Of a stretch of 33,543 bases of DNA, positions 1-7,502 are shown one piece after another. The translations under genes were made by a program, and so were the position numbers. How positions within the stretch are numbered: position 1 is the first letter of the stretch; the number at the start of each line of letters is the position of its first letter. Origin of the DNA: a virus; IMG/VR virus record IMGVR_UViG_3300023109_000068, positions 1-33,543 of that record. One strand, given 5' to 3'. The notes under the pieces are model-generated. The model had not been told where the DNA came from and did no database searches. It was given only the letters and a program-made list of their open reading frames with translations.

Positions 1-2
1 CA

Positions 3-122
3 GGATTGGTCTTCGCTGCGACAGACCGAGCCGACGTTATTGCCCCAGCAACGGGGCATCCTGATGTAGTAAGAAACGACCGAGGGCACATCGTTAGTGT
101 CCCTGCATTTCTTATTCATTAA
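3..122 (+). CDS. C-terminal end of a gene entering from the left
   Basis: An open frame runs from the left edge to a TAA at 120-122 and encodes about 39 residues, including the segments FAATDRADVIAPATGHPD and SVPAFLIH. The other two forward frames stop by position 83. The composition looks like ordinary protein, so this is probably the end of a real gene, but the family is not recognised. The first bases look richer in GC than the AT-rich genes that follow. Confidence 0.5.
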   Translation, partial: GLVFAATDRADVIAPATGHPDVVRNDRGHIVSVPAFLIH

Positions 123-140
123 TAGCATTAAGAACTCTGA

Positions 141-152
141 TATAATAATACT
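141..152 (+). promoter_or_regulatory. TATAAT box directly before the 153 start codon
   Basis: TATAAT lies at 141-146 and is followed by AATACT and then the ATG at 153. The same arrangement, TATAATAATAC-pyrimidine-ATG, recurs at 12020-12034. A sigma70 start site is usually about seven bases beyond the -10 box, which is the A of this ATG. No strong -35 hexamer is visible at the 16-17 bp position. Confidence 0.45.
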
Positions 153-671
153 ATGAAAAAAACAATAAAACAGCTAGAGGAGCAAGTCGATTGCTTACTA
201 AAACAAATGCCATCATCATTTGCCCCAACGGGTGAGTGGCAAGTAGTTAACACAGTCAAGGACGAAATAGCCTTGTCTGTTGCTGGTCAAGAGTGGCCTA
301 GTCCGTGGGAGCAGGATGAGTTTGTTGCTAAACACGGACTTGCTCTTGAGGATGCTGTAAAAGCACACCCGGTTTGCTTAAAAGCGCAAAAAGACTCAGA
401 GAATCTCCAACTTGTAATAAAAGAGCTCGAAGAGCTCAAAGAGTCTGCAATCTTTGACATAACAGGCGGCCTTGATAGGGAGACTGTCATGGAACTAGCG
501 GAGGCCGCGCTGGACGATGCAAGAGGATACTGGCCTGAGTTCACTGACGGCAAGATCATTGTCCGCAACACCAAGTCCCAATATATATATTGGGGCATTG
601 GAGACGATGGATGGTCAACGCCAGTCTACATAGGCGGCTCAATAGATCACAAGCCGTTTGATTACTGCTAA
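153..671 (+). CDS. Hypothetical protein, 172 aa, coiled-coil-like
   Basis: The product is acidic and not recognised. Residues 1-20 and 80-100 (KELEELKES) look like short amphipathic or coiled-coil helices. The C-terminal third contains several Trp and Tyr residues (QYIYWGIGDDGW) and looks like a small beta-rich domain. There is no signal peptide or membrane segment. No Shine-Dalgarno sequence precedes the ATG; a TATAAT box ends six bases upstream instead. The gene is followed after 21 bp by another small gene with a very similar upstream sequence, so both may be expressed early. Function unknown. Confidence 0.7.
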   Translation: MKKTIKQLEEQVDCLLKQMPSSFAPTGEWQVVNTVKDEIALSVAGQEWPSPWEQDEFVAKHGLALEDAVKAHPVCLKAQKDSENLQLVIKELEELKESAIFDITGGLDRETVMELAEAALDDARGYWPEFTDGKIIVRNTKSQYIYWGIGDDGWSTPVYIGGSIDHKPFDYC

Positions 672-692
672 TAGGAACACTAATATAATACT

Positions 693-974
693 ATGAAAGA
701 ACAAAAATCGAGATCAAACGCATACGTTATGACCGTTAATCATCACAGCGATGAAGGAAAGGAACAAATCAAAACTCTTAGAAAGTTAGTGAAAGCTAAC
801 AGCCAAGTAAATCGACGAGTGTGTTTAGCTGGGAGATTGGGAGCCAATAATCCAAAAGCACACAAATACCGATCTCGCTATAAACATCATAATGGTTTTG
901 GTGCACACTCACACCAAACAATTAGACTTAGCGATGCTGCTTATGTCGACGTCTATATTTACGATCGCTATTGA
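693..974 (+). CDS. Hypothetical basic protein, 93 aa
   Basis: The protein is small and rich in Lys, Arg and His (LRKLVKANSQVNRR; HKYRSRYKHHNGFGAHSHQ), which would suit nucleic-acid binding, but no known domain is visible. The start lies just after TAATATAATACT, the same AATACT-ATG junction as at 153, with no Shine-Dalgarno sequence. A late-type promoter box starts two bases after its stop codon, so this gene is probably the last of the leftmost group and separate from the lysis operon. Confidence 0.6.
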   Translation: MKEQKSRSNAYVMTVNHHSDEGKEQIKTLRKLVKANSQVNRRVCLAGRLGANNPKAHKYRSRYKHHNGFGAHSHQTIRLSDAAYVDVYIYDRY

Positions 975-975
975 A

Positions 976-983
976 TATAAATA
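976..983 (+). promoter_or_regulatory. T4-type late promoter box before the lysis operon
   Basis: TATAAATA matches the T4 late promoter motif exactly and lies upstream of the holin-like gene at 1073. An eight-codon reading frame (994-1020, ATG to TAA) follows 10 bases after the box, so the lysis operon could carry a tiny leader peptide. Confidence 0.6.
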
Positions 984-1072
984 AAATATAGACATGGATA
1001 AATTATACTTTCGCAACTAAGATGTTGTTGCAACGAACTGTCATAAATTGACGATATATAAAACATAAAAAA

Positions 1073-1462
1073 ATGAAAAAACTACTAACAAACATTATGC
1101 TAAAAATCTCTACATTTATAAATGTTGGAGGGTTATTGAAGAGCGTAAAAACAGCGCTTTCTCTTCTTTGGAGCAAAGGCGCGGTGATCTCACTACTATT
1201 GCTACTGATATTCAAATACACCGGATTGGGTGACGCACCATTTGCTGAGCTCATTTACGCTGGTATTCTTGTACTAACAGTTGCGGTTTTATCTCCTATT
1301 ATTCGCCTATTGGTTTTTGCTGAAGCAGCAGAATTAGCTGAAAGCGGAGGAGTTAGAAAACTTCTTAGAAAAAGAAGCATTTCCCCTGAACTCATTCACT
1401 ATTGGATTGCAACTGCAATCTCCTATATTGTAACACTGCTATGCGTTTCTTCGCTGTTATAG
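1073..1462 (+). CDS. Holin-like membrane protein, 129 aa
   Basis: The protein has three predicted membrane segments at about residues 35-50 (VISLLLLLIFKY), 58-82 (ELIYAGILVLTVAVLSPII) and 108-127 (IATAISYIVTLLCVSSLL), with a Lys-rich N-terminus and a charged loop (VRKLLRKRS). Size and topology fit a phage holin. The next gene starts inside its 3' end at 1441 and encodes a secreted lysozyme-like enzyme, the usual holin-endolysin pairing. Sequence identity to a named holin family was not recognised, so the call rests on topology and context. A long A-run precedes the ATG and no Shine-Dalgarno sequence is evident. Confidence 0.55.
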   Translation: MKKLLTNIMLKISTFINVGGLLKSVKTALSLLWSKGAVISLLLLLIFKYTGLGDAPFAELIYAGILVLTVAVLSPIIRLLVFAEAAELAESGGVRKLLRKRSISPELIHYWIATAISYIVTLLCVSSLL

Positions 1463-2073
1463 TATTAATATTAACACAACAATCCCTTCTCGCTTACGAG
1501 CGAGGAGAGGATTTGCGCGTTAAAAGATTTATCGAAGCTGAGCCAAATACTTCATACATCCCTCAGATTGATAAAATAATTAGAAGAATAACGATCAATA
1601 AGTGTCGTTATGTGCAAGTTGCTAAACAAACAAACACACCGTGGTATGTTATCGCAGCATTACACAATATGGAAAGCAGTGGAAGTTTTCGACATCACTT
1701 GCACGAAGGATCGCCATTAACAAGAAGAACACGCTGGGTTCCACGAGGAAGACCTAAAAGCGGAAATCCTCCATTTACTTGGGAAGAAAGTGCGATTGAT
1801 GCATTAGCGTATGATAATATGGGTGATAAGAGATGGGCATATTTATTCGACACTCTATGGGCAGTGCAGTGTTATAATGGCACCGGCTATTGGAAATACC
1901 ACAGAAGCACACCAAGCCCATACCTCTATTCAAAAACTTCAATCGAAAAGCCCGGAAAGTATGTCTCTGATGGAAAGTGGAGTAGCACTGCTCGATCAAA
2001 ACAAATTGGTATTGCTGCAATCTGGAAAAGAATGGAAGATAAAAAAATTCTAAGGTTCAAGTCTCTTAAATGA
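1441..2073 (+). CDS. Secreted lysozyme-like endolysin, 210 aa
   Basis: I place the start at 1441 rather than the longer frame start at 1402, because from here the protein begins with a classic signal peptide (MRFFAVIVLILTQQSLLA, cleavage likely before YERG). The mature part resembles phage lysozyme or muramidase-like proteins. TPWYVIAALHNMESSGSF contains the probable catalytic Glu (E78), followed by HLHEGSPLT, a basic PRGRP segment, FTWEESAIDAL and the substrate-cleft-like CYNGTGY at about 144-150. It would cleave peptidoglycan in the periplasm. It overlaps the holin-like gene by 22 bp and the next gene by 4 bp (ATGA), so translation is probably coupled. A second, unrelated lysozyme is encoded at 11362. 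Confidence 0.7.
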   Translation: MRFFAVIVLILTQQSLLAYERGEDLRVKRFIEAEPNTSYIPQIDKIIRRITINKCRYVQVAKQTNTPWYVIAALHNMESSGSFRHHLHEGSPLTRRTRWVPRGRPKSGNPPFTWEESAIDALAYDNMGDKRWAYLFDTLWAVQCYNGTGYWKYHRSTPSPYLYSKTSIEKPGKYVSDGKWSSTARSKQIGIAAIWKRMEDKKILRFKSLK

Positions 2074-2918
2074 AAGTACTAATAAAAAAGCATCAGCTAT
2101 CGCATCATCTGAAACCGATTGAAAATTTAATTCAAGGTATACGTAAGCATACGAAGTGTATAGTTGAAAAATCCGATATGGATTTATCTAAGGTTTCTAA
2201 AACGGATTTTGGTGTGTGTTGGGGCTTAAGGAACTTTTATTATCTACGAAAATACGTAAAAAACATTTTAGTAATTGAGAATGCTTATATTAATAATGTT
2301 CAAGGGCAAAACAAAGAGTGGCTATCGGTGGGGTGGAATGGTTTAAATGGTAGAGCGAATTTCTACAACTCCAATTCACCTAGTGATCGCTGGAAAAAAC
2401 ATTTCGACGATGGAAGACTTTTAGATTATAGCGATGGTGAATATATTCTAATTCCTATTCAAATTAGAGGAGATCAATCTTTAAGACATGTTAAACGCAC
2501 CATCAATTATCAGACAATTTGCGAAAACATACGCAAATACACAGACCTACCTATCGTTCTAAAGGATCACCCAACACGCCCTGGCACTCAACCAAAGGTA
2601 GTTGGTATTAAAAACTTAAAATACATTAATTCAAATATTCCTATATCAGAAGCAATTAAGAACGCAAAGGTTGTTGTCACAATAAATAGTAACAGCGGAG
2701 TTGATGCTTTAATTGGTGGTAAACCAGTAATTAGCCTCGACCATGGATCGATGGTGTGGGATATCGCAGAAAAAGATTTTATGCGGATAAATCTTCCGCG
2801 ATGGAAAGATAGAACACAGTGGTGTAATAATATATCATACGCGCAATGGCACCCTGATGAATTTAAAAGCGGAGAAGTCTGGGACCACCTAAAACAACAC
2901 TTAGAATATGATGATTAA
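2070..2918 (+). CDS. Putative capsule/CDP-glycerol-type glycosyltransferase, 282 aa
   Basis: The C-terminal half has the pattern of polysaccharide glycosyltransferases related to capsule (Kps-type) or CDP-glycerol enzymes: LPIVLKDHPTRPG at about 167-180 and VTINSNSGVDALIGGKPVIS at about 202-221, a likely nucleotide-sugar site. The N-terminal half is more variable. There is no signal peptide or membrane segment, so it would act in the cytoplasm on host surface glycans, phage DNA or a phage protein; the substrate cannot be told. It overlaps the endolysin by four bases (ATGA) and is therefore co-expressed with lysis genes, an odd place for such an enzyme. Confidence 0.55.
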   Translation: MKVLIKKHQLSHHLKPIENLIQGIRKHTKCIVEKSDMDLSKVSKTDFGVCWGLRNFYYLRKYVKNILVIENAYINNVQGQNKEWLSVGWNGLNGRANFYNSNSPSDRWKKHFDDGRLLDYSDGEYILIPIQIRGDQSLRHVKRTINYQTICENIRKYTDLPIVLKDHPTRPGTQPKVVGIKNLKYINSNIPISEAIKNAKVVVTINSNSGVDALIGGKPVISLDHGSMVWDIAEKDFMRINLPRWKDRTQWCNNISYAQWHPDEFKSGEVWDHLKQHLEYDD

Positions 2919-3072
2919 AATATTGAATAGAATAAAATACGAATTTCTGTATATCGTATACTCTCTTGCATTGCTTCCATTTGTTTTAATAGTATCCTAT
3001 GTGAGTGTTACGATTCACGCTTTTAAGCATGTTCCTCAAACAGTGATTGACATTTTGAACAAGAATAAATAA
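2908..3072 (+). CDS. Small single-pass membrane protein, 54 aa
   Basis: This short frame starts 11 bp inside the end of the glycosyltransferase gene and ends five bases before the ParB-like gene. After a basic start (MMIKILNRIKYEF) it has one hydrophobic segment (LYIVYSLALLPFVLIVSYVS) and a short tail. Its position between lysis-operon genes with tight spacing supports a real gene. It could be an accessory lysis or antiholin protein, but nothing in the sequence proves that. An ATG at 2911 is an equally possible start. Confidence 0.5.
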   Translation: MMIKILNRIKYEFLYIVYSLALLPFVLIVSYVSVTIHAFKHVPQTVIDILNKNK

Positions 3073-3077
3073 ATATT

Positions 3078-3518
3078 ATGAGTAAAAACGTACTAAAATC
3101 TAAATTTGAAAAAGAGTGGGAAGGTTATGATGTTGTTGAGTTACCCATAAAGGACATATGGGCTTCAGTGCCTATCGCAGAAACATTACTTGGTAGACCA
3201 TTTTTTGAAAATTTAAAAAAGGATATCGCTAAAGATGGTTTACATTTTCCAATCATGGCTGTACACACTAACTACGTAAAGTTAGAAAGAGCGAAAGAGC
3301 GATGGGGAAAAAAGATCCGCGAATTACCATTTTGGCATAACGAAATTAACAAACACAAAAAATTAATTTGGAGTGTGTGGGGTGGATCTAATCGTTTAGA
3401 AGCAGCAAACCAATTAGGATATACTCACATTGACTGTGCGGTTCTTCCAAATATAGCAAAAGCTGTTTCTCTTCAAAAGATAATGCGAAAACCTTTTAAC
3501 GACCGATATTATAAATAA
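3078..3518 (+). CDS. ParB/Srx-like domain protein, 146 aa
   Basis: The protein follows the ParB N-terminal (ParB/sulfiredoxin) pattern. ELPIKDIWA is followed by FENLKKDIAKDGLHFPIMAV (about 43-62) and then VWGGSNRLEAANQLGYTHID (about 100-119), where GGSNR replaces the usual GGHRR or GERR motif. Such stand-alone domains in phages can be nucleases, NTP-binding proteins or regulators; none can be chosen here. No helix-turn-helix partition domain follows, so a plasmid-style partition role is unlikely. It lies in the forward operon after the small membrane gene; the next gene has its own late promoter, embedded in the 3' end of this gene. Confidence 0.6.
   Translation: MSKNVLKSKFEKEWEGYDVVELPIKDIWASVPIAETLLGRPFFENLKKDIAKDGLHFPIMAVHTNYVKLERAKERWGKKIRELPFWHNEINKHKKLIWSVWGGSNRLEAANQLGYTHIDCAVLPNIAKAVSLQKIMRKPFNDRYYK
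3510..3517 (+). promoter_or_regulatory. Late promoter box before 3523
   Basis: TATAAATA overlaps the end of the ParB-like gene and is separated from the ATG at 3523 by only five bases. With T4 geometry (box at -13 to -6), transcription would begin at the A of the start codon. Confidence 0.6.
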
Positions 3519-3522
3519 CAAT

Positions 3523-3807
3523 ATGGAACACGAATTTTCAGGTGAATTTAACGATTTTGGGTTTACTGTCGTAGACGAAAAAGATCTAGAAGCATACCAA
3601 CAAGCTGAAGAACTTTCAACTACTATAGTGAAAGCATCTGCAGCAGCAAAGGCCACAGAAAAAAAGATTGACGAGCTTTATAAAGCAATTCAACCTCTTC
3701 TTAACAATCTTAAGTCAAATCCATCAAAAGAATATATCCTTTGGCCCGATCGTAAACAAAAGGTTGAAGAATTCGAAGCGTATCTTAAAAAGATATACAA
3801 TTCGTAA
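3523..3807 (+). CDS. Conserved small phage protein, 94 aa
   Basis: The protein is acidic and mostly helical. The C-terminal half (YKAIQPLLNNLKSNPSKEYI, then LWPDRKQKVEEF) resembles a short conserved protein I associate with marine T4-like phages; its role is unknown. The middle is an Ala-rich helix (KASAAAKATEKKIDELYK). It has its own late promoter five bases upstream, which suggests late expression and perhaps a virion or assembly role. It ends two bases from the end of a convergent reverse-strand gene, with no clear terminator between them. Confidence 0.65.
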   Translation: MEHEFSGEFNDFGFTVVDEKDLEAYQQAEELSTTIVKASAAAKATEKKIDELYKAIQPLLNNLKSNPSKEYILWPDRKQKVEEFEAYLKKIYNS

Positions 3808-3809
3808 TA

Positions 3810-4277
3810 TTACTCTGATTCGACGACTTCTTCTTCTGGAAGATCTGAAGGTAAGATGAGCTTATCACTTATACTTAATAGTTCTGAGAATGGCAGGTCT
3901 GAACCAGTGTGAGCATTCGTTCCAACAAACAGTCTTCCAGCACGTTCTAAGACACTGTGATTAGGTAACATCCATGTAGACCATGTGTTGCTTGTTACAA
4001 CTTCCTCTTCATCTGTAATAGTTGAACCTATTAAACCTGAATCAACTTCATCTGATTCTGCATTGATTTCAATAAACAAGGGAAAGTTTTGAACTTCACC
4101 ACCTTTAGAAACAACGAGTTTAGCGTAGTCAAGTGTAAAGAATTCATTTTCGATATTATAAGTAACACTTTCTCCGTTACGCTCTGGATGAACTCCTGCC
4201 ATTATTGAATATAACGCAAGAGGTTGAATTTGTGTATCAGTTTGAAGAACTGACATTGGTATAGTTGCTTTAATCAT
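3810..4277 (-). CDS. Hypothetical protein downstream of the lectin fibre, 155 aa
   Basis: The protein is not recognised. It has no membrane segment or signal peptide and ends in an acidic tail (LPSDLPEEEVVESE). It lies eight bases downstream of the 1042-aa adhesin in the same operon, a common position for a fibre assembly chaperone or a fibre-attached subunit; this is inference from position. The leader before the ATG is A-rich (GTAAATAAAAAA) without a Shine-Dalgarno sequence, and the box there departs from TATAAATA, so it is probably co-transcribed with the adhesin. Confidence 0.6.
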   Translation of the reverse strand: MIKATIPMSVLQTDTQIQPLALYSIMAGVHPERNGESVTYNIENEFFTLDYAKLVVSKGGEVQNFPLFIEINAESDEVDSGLIGSTITDEEEVVTSNTWSTWMLPNHSVLERAGRLFVGTNAHTGSDLPFSELLSISDKLILPSDLPEEEVVESE

Positions 4278-4285
4278 TTTTTTAT

Positions 4286-7200
4286 TTACGGGTTTTGAGT
4301 GTATTTTTCTGCGAGTGTTTTATCATCACCTGTTAAATCCTCTGTAAAGGTGATAAGCCTGTCGTCTTCAGCTGCTGATGTTATTCTATTATAGACTGAA
4401 TCGTCTGATGTAAATTCTGTACCAGATTCGATTGCATCTAATGCTGAATGACCACTTGTTGCTGGTGATGGGTTGTCACCCTCTGCGATGTTGTATGCGT
4501 CAAGCTCAGTCTCTGAGTCGTTGTAACCGTCTGTAATGGCTGGGTTGGTGAGTGTGTCGCCAAATACATCTTTCGTTGGGTCTGACGTATCAGCAGGTAT
4601 GCGGAGCAATGCAGGTGAGCCATTGACTGTGCCGTGGTTAGTTCCAACTAAATCCACCCAATCAGCATCGGTGTTTCCATGCCCTTCGTATTGAGCTATG
4701 AGGTTGGTATCATCAGGAGCATCGCCATTATACATGTCGAGAACATCTGCACTGGATAGCTCCTCATAATAGAAAGACGGATCAGAGATGATGCCTTTGA
4801 AGCGGTTTGTAACACCCCCAGTGGAATACCTAGCGCCAATAGTATAATTGGAGTCAGATTTCTGCCACGCACCTATGCTTCCTGACGAATAATCAGCATC
4901 ATCAACCTGCGCCCCGTTGACATAAATTTTAAATGCTCCGTTTGTCAATCCTCCAGACCATGTAACCGTGATGTGTGTGAGTGTATTACTATTGACGACG
5001 GCGGTCGCCTGTCTGCCTACCCATGCCCCACCAGACGTTAAGTAGTTGACGAGAACATCATCACCAGAAAGTCTAATCATAAAACCCTTGTTGTTGCCTC
5101 CAGATGCGCCGTCAAAATCTGAAAAAACAGTTTGTTTTGACAGACTGTTGTCTTCGGTCATTATTCGACCAACCCATGTTGCACCCGTAACGTCTGTTAT
5201 TTGTCCTGTTATGTCTGAGGGCAAAACTACATCATCATCCACCCCATCAAACAGCATCCGCTTGCTAAACCCGTTATTATTATTCAGCGCGTTCGCCTCC
5301 CCGTCTATCCTGCCAGCCCAGAAGCCCGCGCCCTCTGTGCCTGTGGAGGCGTTGTTGATTGTGCCGTGGTTGCCGTTACCAGAAACATCGTAAACAGTGT
5401 CTCCTGCGCCCTCTGTGAGTGGGTAGATGCTGCCGTTGAGTGTCGCTGAGTAAACATTGCCCGACAACCTGTTGGTGATCCCTGTATGACCTACTCCGAT
5501 GTAAAAGTCACCTGTCGATTCTTCAACCGTTCTCGCCACCGGCGATTGATTCACACCGTCAACCACGAGAGTAAGTGTGTCTGGCGATAGTGTGTAAACT
5601 AGTTTTATCTCGTGCCTAGTATTTACGACGATCGTTCCTGATGGAGCTAGAGTTGTAGACCCTTGTCCACCTAAAAAAGTAACCACAGACCCATCAGTTG
5701 CCACTCTCACCCACGCTCTACCTGTTCCCGTGCCAGCCGCCTGACTGAAAATGTCTGTGTTTGATGCCATGCTTGTTAGCATCACGTCCGCTTTCACGTT
5801 CCATGCTGACGTATTAAATACCCCTAACGGAAATGAGATGTAATCATTCACCCCATCAAAGCTCGCCGCGTAGCTGTTTCGATACTCTGGTCGCCGTGGG
5901 TAGACACTTCCGCTGTATTGCAGAGGGTTGCCAAAGATGTCGTTTTCTGAGTCGCTTTCGTCGCGTGGAATTATCACAACTGATCCTGTATCTGTTGATG
6001 GTGATTCGCCTCCGACTAGGTTTGTGTTGGCGGAATTTTCCATGTCAATATCCACTTGTAACACGTCTGAATCATCCCATATCTTGAACTCTTGAAACAC
6101 AGCACCAACGACACCATCACTACCAGCGAGACTTGGGCCAACCCAAACTTGGTTAACTGTTTTTTCCGTTGACGCAGAGTATGTGTATTTAGTCATCAAT
6201 GCATCATCTAGGTATATATCCCACGTGGTTGATCCTGTTGAGACTATCTCAACCACGTGGTATCCTGCTGGTATAACATCCTTGAGATATGTTCGGGAGC
6301 TTGTGTTACCACTAAACGTAAGTGTTTCATTAGTGGCTAAACCTGTTGAGTTGCCAATCTTAATGCTCATTGCTCCGTTGGTTGTGTACAACGCGCAAAG
6401 TGTTTTACCCGATGTTGCGGATGTAATTTCGTATGGTTGATACCAGCCAACTCTTATCTTACTTGCTTCAAATGTTGGTATTACACCTGTGTTAAAACGC
6501 ACTCGGCTACTAGATGCGCTCAAAACAGTGGCTTTGCTGAACCCCTCCAGATTAAGCCTGTCAGCCTCTGGTGGCAACGTGTTATCAACGACAAAAGCCG
6601 CGCCGTTTTGCAGTGTGCCGTCATTGCCGTTACCGCTGGAGTCGAAAGCGGTCGCGCCGCTGGCGTGGTTTAGGTTGTATTGCGCTACATCGCCGATAAT
6701 AACGCCAGACATATAGCCATCACATTGTCGAGTTTCTCTCTTGCCTATAAGCAAGCTGTTGCTGTTTGTCGTGAGCGTGGCTGTTGATGCAACTGTTCTG
6801 ACCTCAATACCATCAACGAAAATCCTAAAATGGGTGGCATCTTTTATGCATTGTATGTGATACCATTGACCTGTGGAAAGTGTGTATCCGCTCAATGATC
6901 CTACAGGAGTGCCAGAATCATACCCAAAGAACCTTAACCCGCCAGTGTAATCAACGGCGTAATTTGTCGTTGTTCCGACTCCTTTTGATATAAAGTTATG
7001 AAACCCTGTGTCGTTTAATTTTAAATAAAACTGAATGTTTATTAGATCGGGAAAATCAAATGACGTTGAGTTACCACAATCTATATAGTCATCCACCCCG
7101 TCAAACTCACAAACTTGCCCTTGTTGGACTGGTCGCGTTGATGCTGGCGCGTTGCTTGAAACAATAGGATCGAGTTCAAGAACTTCATTGTACAACTTTA

Positions 7201-7414
7201 AAGATTCACCATCCCAATATGTTTTGTTTAATTCGTTAGGAACTGAATCCATATTTGAACCAACAATTCTACAGTTCGTGTAAAGTTCATCACCGGATTG
7301 GTTTGTTCTTATTCCAGAAGTACCTGTTTCCCACAATGAAGTAAGTGCGCCATCAGGATCAGGAGGATCATTGTCGTATTGCCAATTAAGATCATTTATT
7401 TTTTTCCACGCCAT
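4286..7414 (-). CDS. Large adhesin or tail fibre with LamG-like lectin domains, 1042 aa
   Basis: At least three concanavalin/LamG-type jelly-roll domains are visible. Each opens with a CEFDGVDDYIDC, ASFDGVNDYISF or MLFDGVDDDVVL motif, at about residues 103-250, 517-660 and 719-890, and contains the typical WYHI...FRIFVDG or HITVTW...IYVNG strands. A fourth beta-rich region lies at about 300-450. Linkers carry the repeated SGNGNDGT / SGNGNHGT motif. Such domains bind glycans, so this is probably a receptor-binding fibre or surface adhesin. Base composition looks richer in GC than neighbouring genes, suggesting separate acquisition. A late promoter lies seven bases upstream of the start. Confidence 0.75.
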   Translation of the reverse strand: MAWKKINDLNWQYDNDPPDPDGALTSLWETGTSGIRTNQSGDELYTNCRIVGSNMDSVPNELNKTYWDGESLKLYNEVLELDPIVSSNAPASTRPVQQGQVCEFDGVDDYIDCGNSTSFDFPDLINIQFYLKLNDTGFHNFISKGVGTTTNYAVDYTGGLRFFGYDSGTPVGSLSGYTLSTGQWYHIQCIKDATHFRIFVDGIEVRTVASTATLTTNSNSLLIGKRETRQCDGYMSGVIIGDVAQYNLNHASGATAFDSSGNGNDGTLQNGAAFVVDNTLPPEADRLNLEGFSKATVLSASSSRVRFNTGVIPTFEASKIRVGWYQPYEITSATSGKTLCALYTTNGAMSIKIGNSTGLATNETLTFSGNTSSRTYLKDVIPAGYHVVEIVSTGSTTWDIYLDDALMTKYTYSASTEKTVNQVWVGPSLAGSDGVVGAVFQEFKIWDDSDVLQVDIDMENSANTNLVGGESPSTDTGSVVIIPRDESDSENDIFGNPLQYSGSVYPRRPEYRNSYAASFDGVNDYISFPLGVFNTSAWNVKADVMLTSMASNTDIFSQAAGTGTGRAWVRVATDGSVVTFLGGQGSTTLAPSGTIVVNTRHEIKLVYTLSPDTLTLVVDGVNQSPVARTVEESTGDFYIGVGHTGITNRLSGNVYSATLNGSIYPLTEGAGDTVYDVSGNGNHGTINNASTGTEGAGFWAGRIDGEANALNNNNGFSKRMLFDGVDDDVVLPSDITGQITDVTGATWVGRIMTEDNSLSKQTVFSDFDGASGGNNKGFMIRLSGDDVLVNYLTSGGAWVGRQATAVVNSNTLTHITVTWSGGLTNGAFKIYVNGAQVDDADYSSGSIGAWQKSDSNYTIGARYSTGGVTNRFKGIISDPSFYYEELSSADVLDMYNGDAPDDTNLIAQYEGHGNTDADWVDLVGTNHGTVNGSPALLRIPADTSDPTKDVFGDTLTNPAITDGYNDSETELDAYNIAEGDNPSPATSGHSALDAIESGTEFTSDDSVYNRITSAAEDDRLITFTEDLTGDDKTLAEKYTQNP

Positions 7415-7421
7415 ATAGATC

Positions 7422-7429
7422 TATTTATA
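7422..7429 (-). promoter_or_regulatory. Late promoter box for the lectin fibre operon
   Basis: On the reverse strand TATAAATA is followed by seven bases and the ATG at 7414. It is divergent from the box at 7453-7460, so a segment of about 40 bp fires both ways. Confidence 0.6.
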
Positions 7430-7452
7430 CGAAAATGGTGTTCAGCGTTGTG

Positions 7453-7460
7453 TATAAATA
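7453..7460 (+). promoter_or_regulatory. Late promoter box for the holin/lipoprotein unit
   Basis: TATAAATA is followed by AAT and an ATG at 7464 that opens a 12-codon frame. The holin-like gene starts inside that frame at 7487. Confidence 0.55.
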
Positions 7461-7463
7461 AAT

Positions 7464-7502
7464 ATGGAAACTAAAAACTTGATTAAATGTTTGGATTACT
7501 AA
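7464..7502 (+). CDS. Possible leader peptide, 12 aa (METKNLIKCLDY)
   Basis: The first ATG after the late promoter opens a 12-codon frame whose stop (7500-7502) lies 14 bp inside the start of the holin-like gene, in another frame. A ribosome finishing it could re-initiate at 7487, so it may set holin translation. It is short enough to be chance; the support is its position and overlap. Confidence 0.3.
   Translation: METKNLIKCLDY

Noticed and set aside
1055-1066. TATATAAAAC as a second late promoter before the holin-like gene
   Set aside because: It departs from TATAAATA at key positions, and an exact box lies upstream at 976.
1402-1440. Longer start for the endolysin
   Set aside because: It would add 13 residues rich in Cys and Asn before a clean signal peptide and extend the overlap with the holin-like gene; the ATG at 1441 fits far better.
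5046-6716. Several forward frames opposite the lectin fibre gene
   Set aside because: They are antisense to repeated lectin domains and arise because the GC-richer gene has few stops; none has domain features or a promoter.
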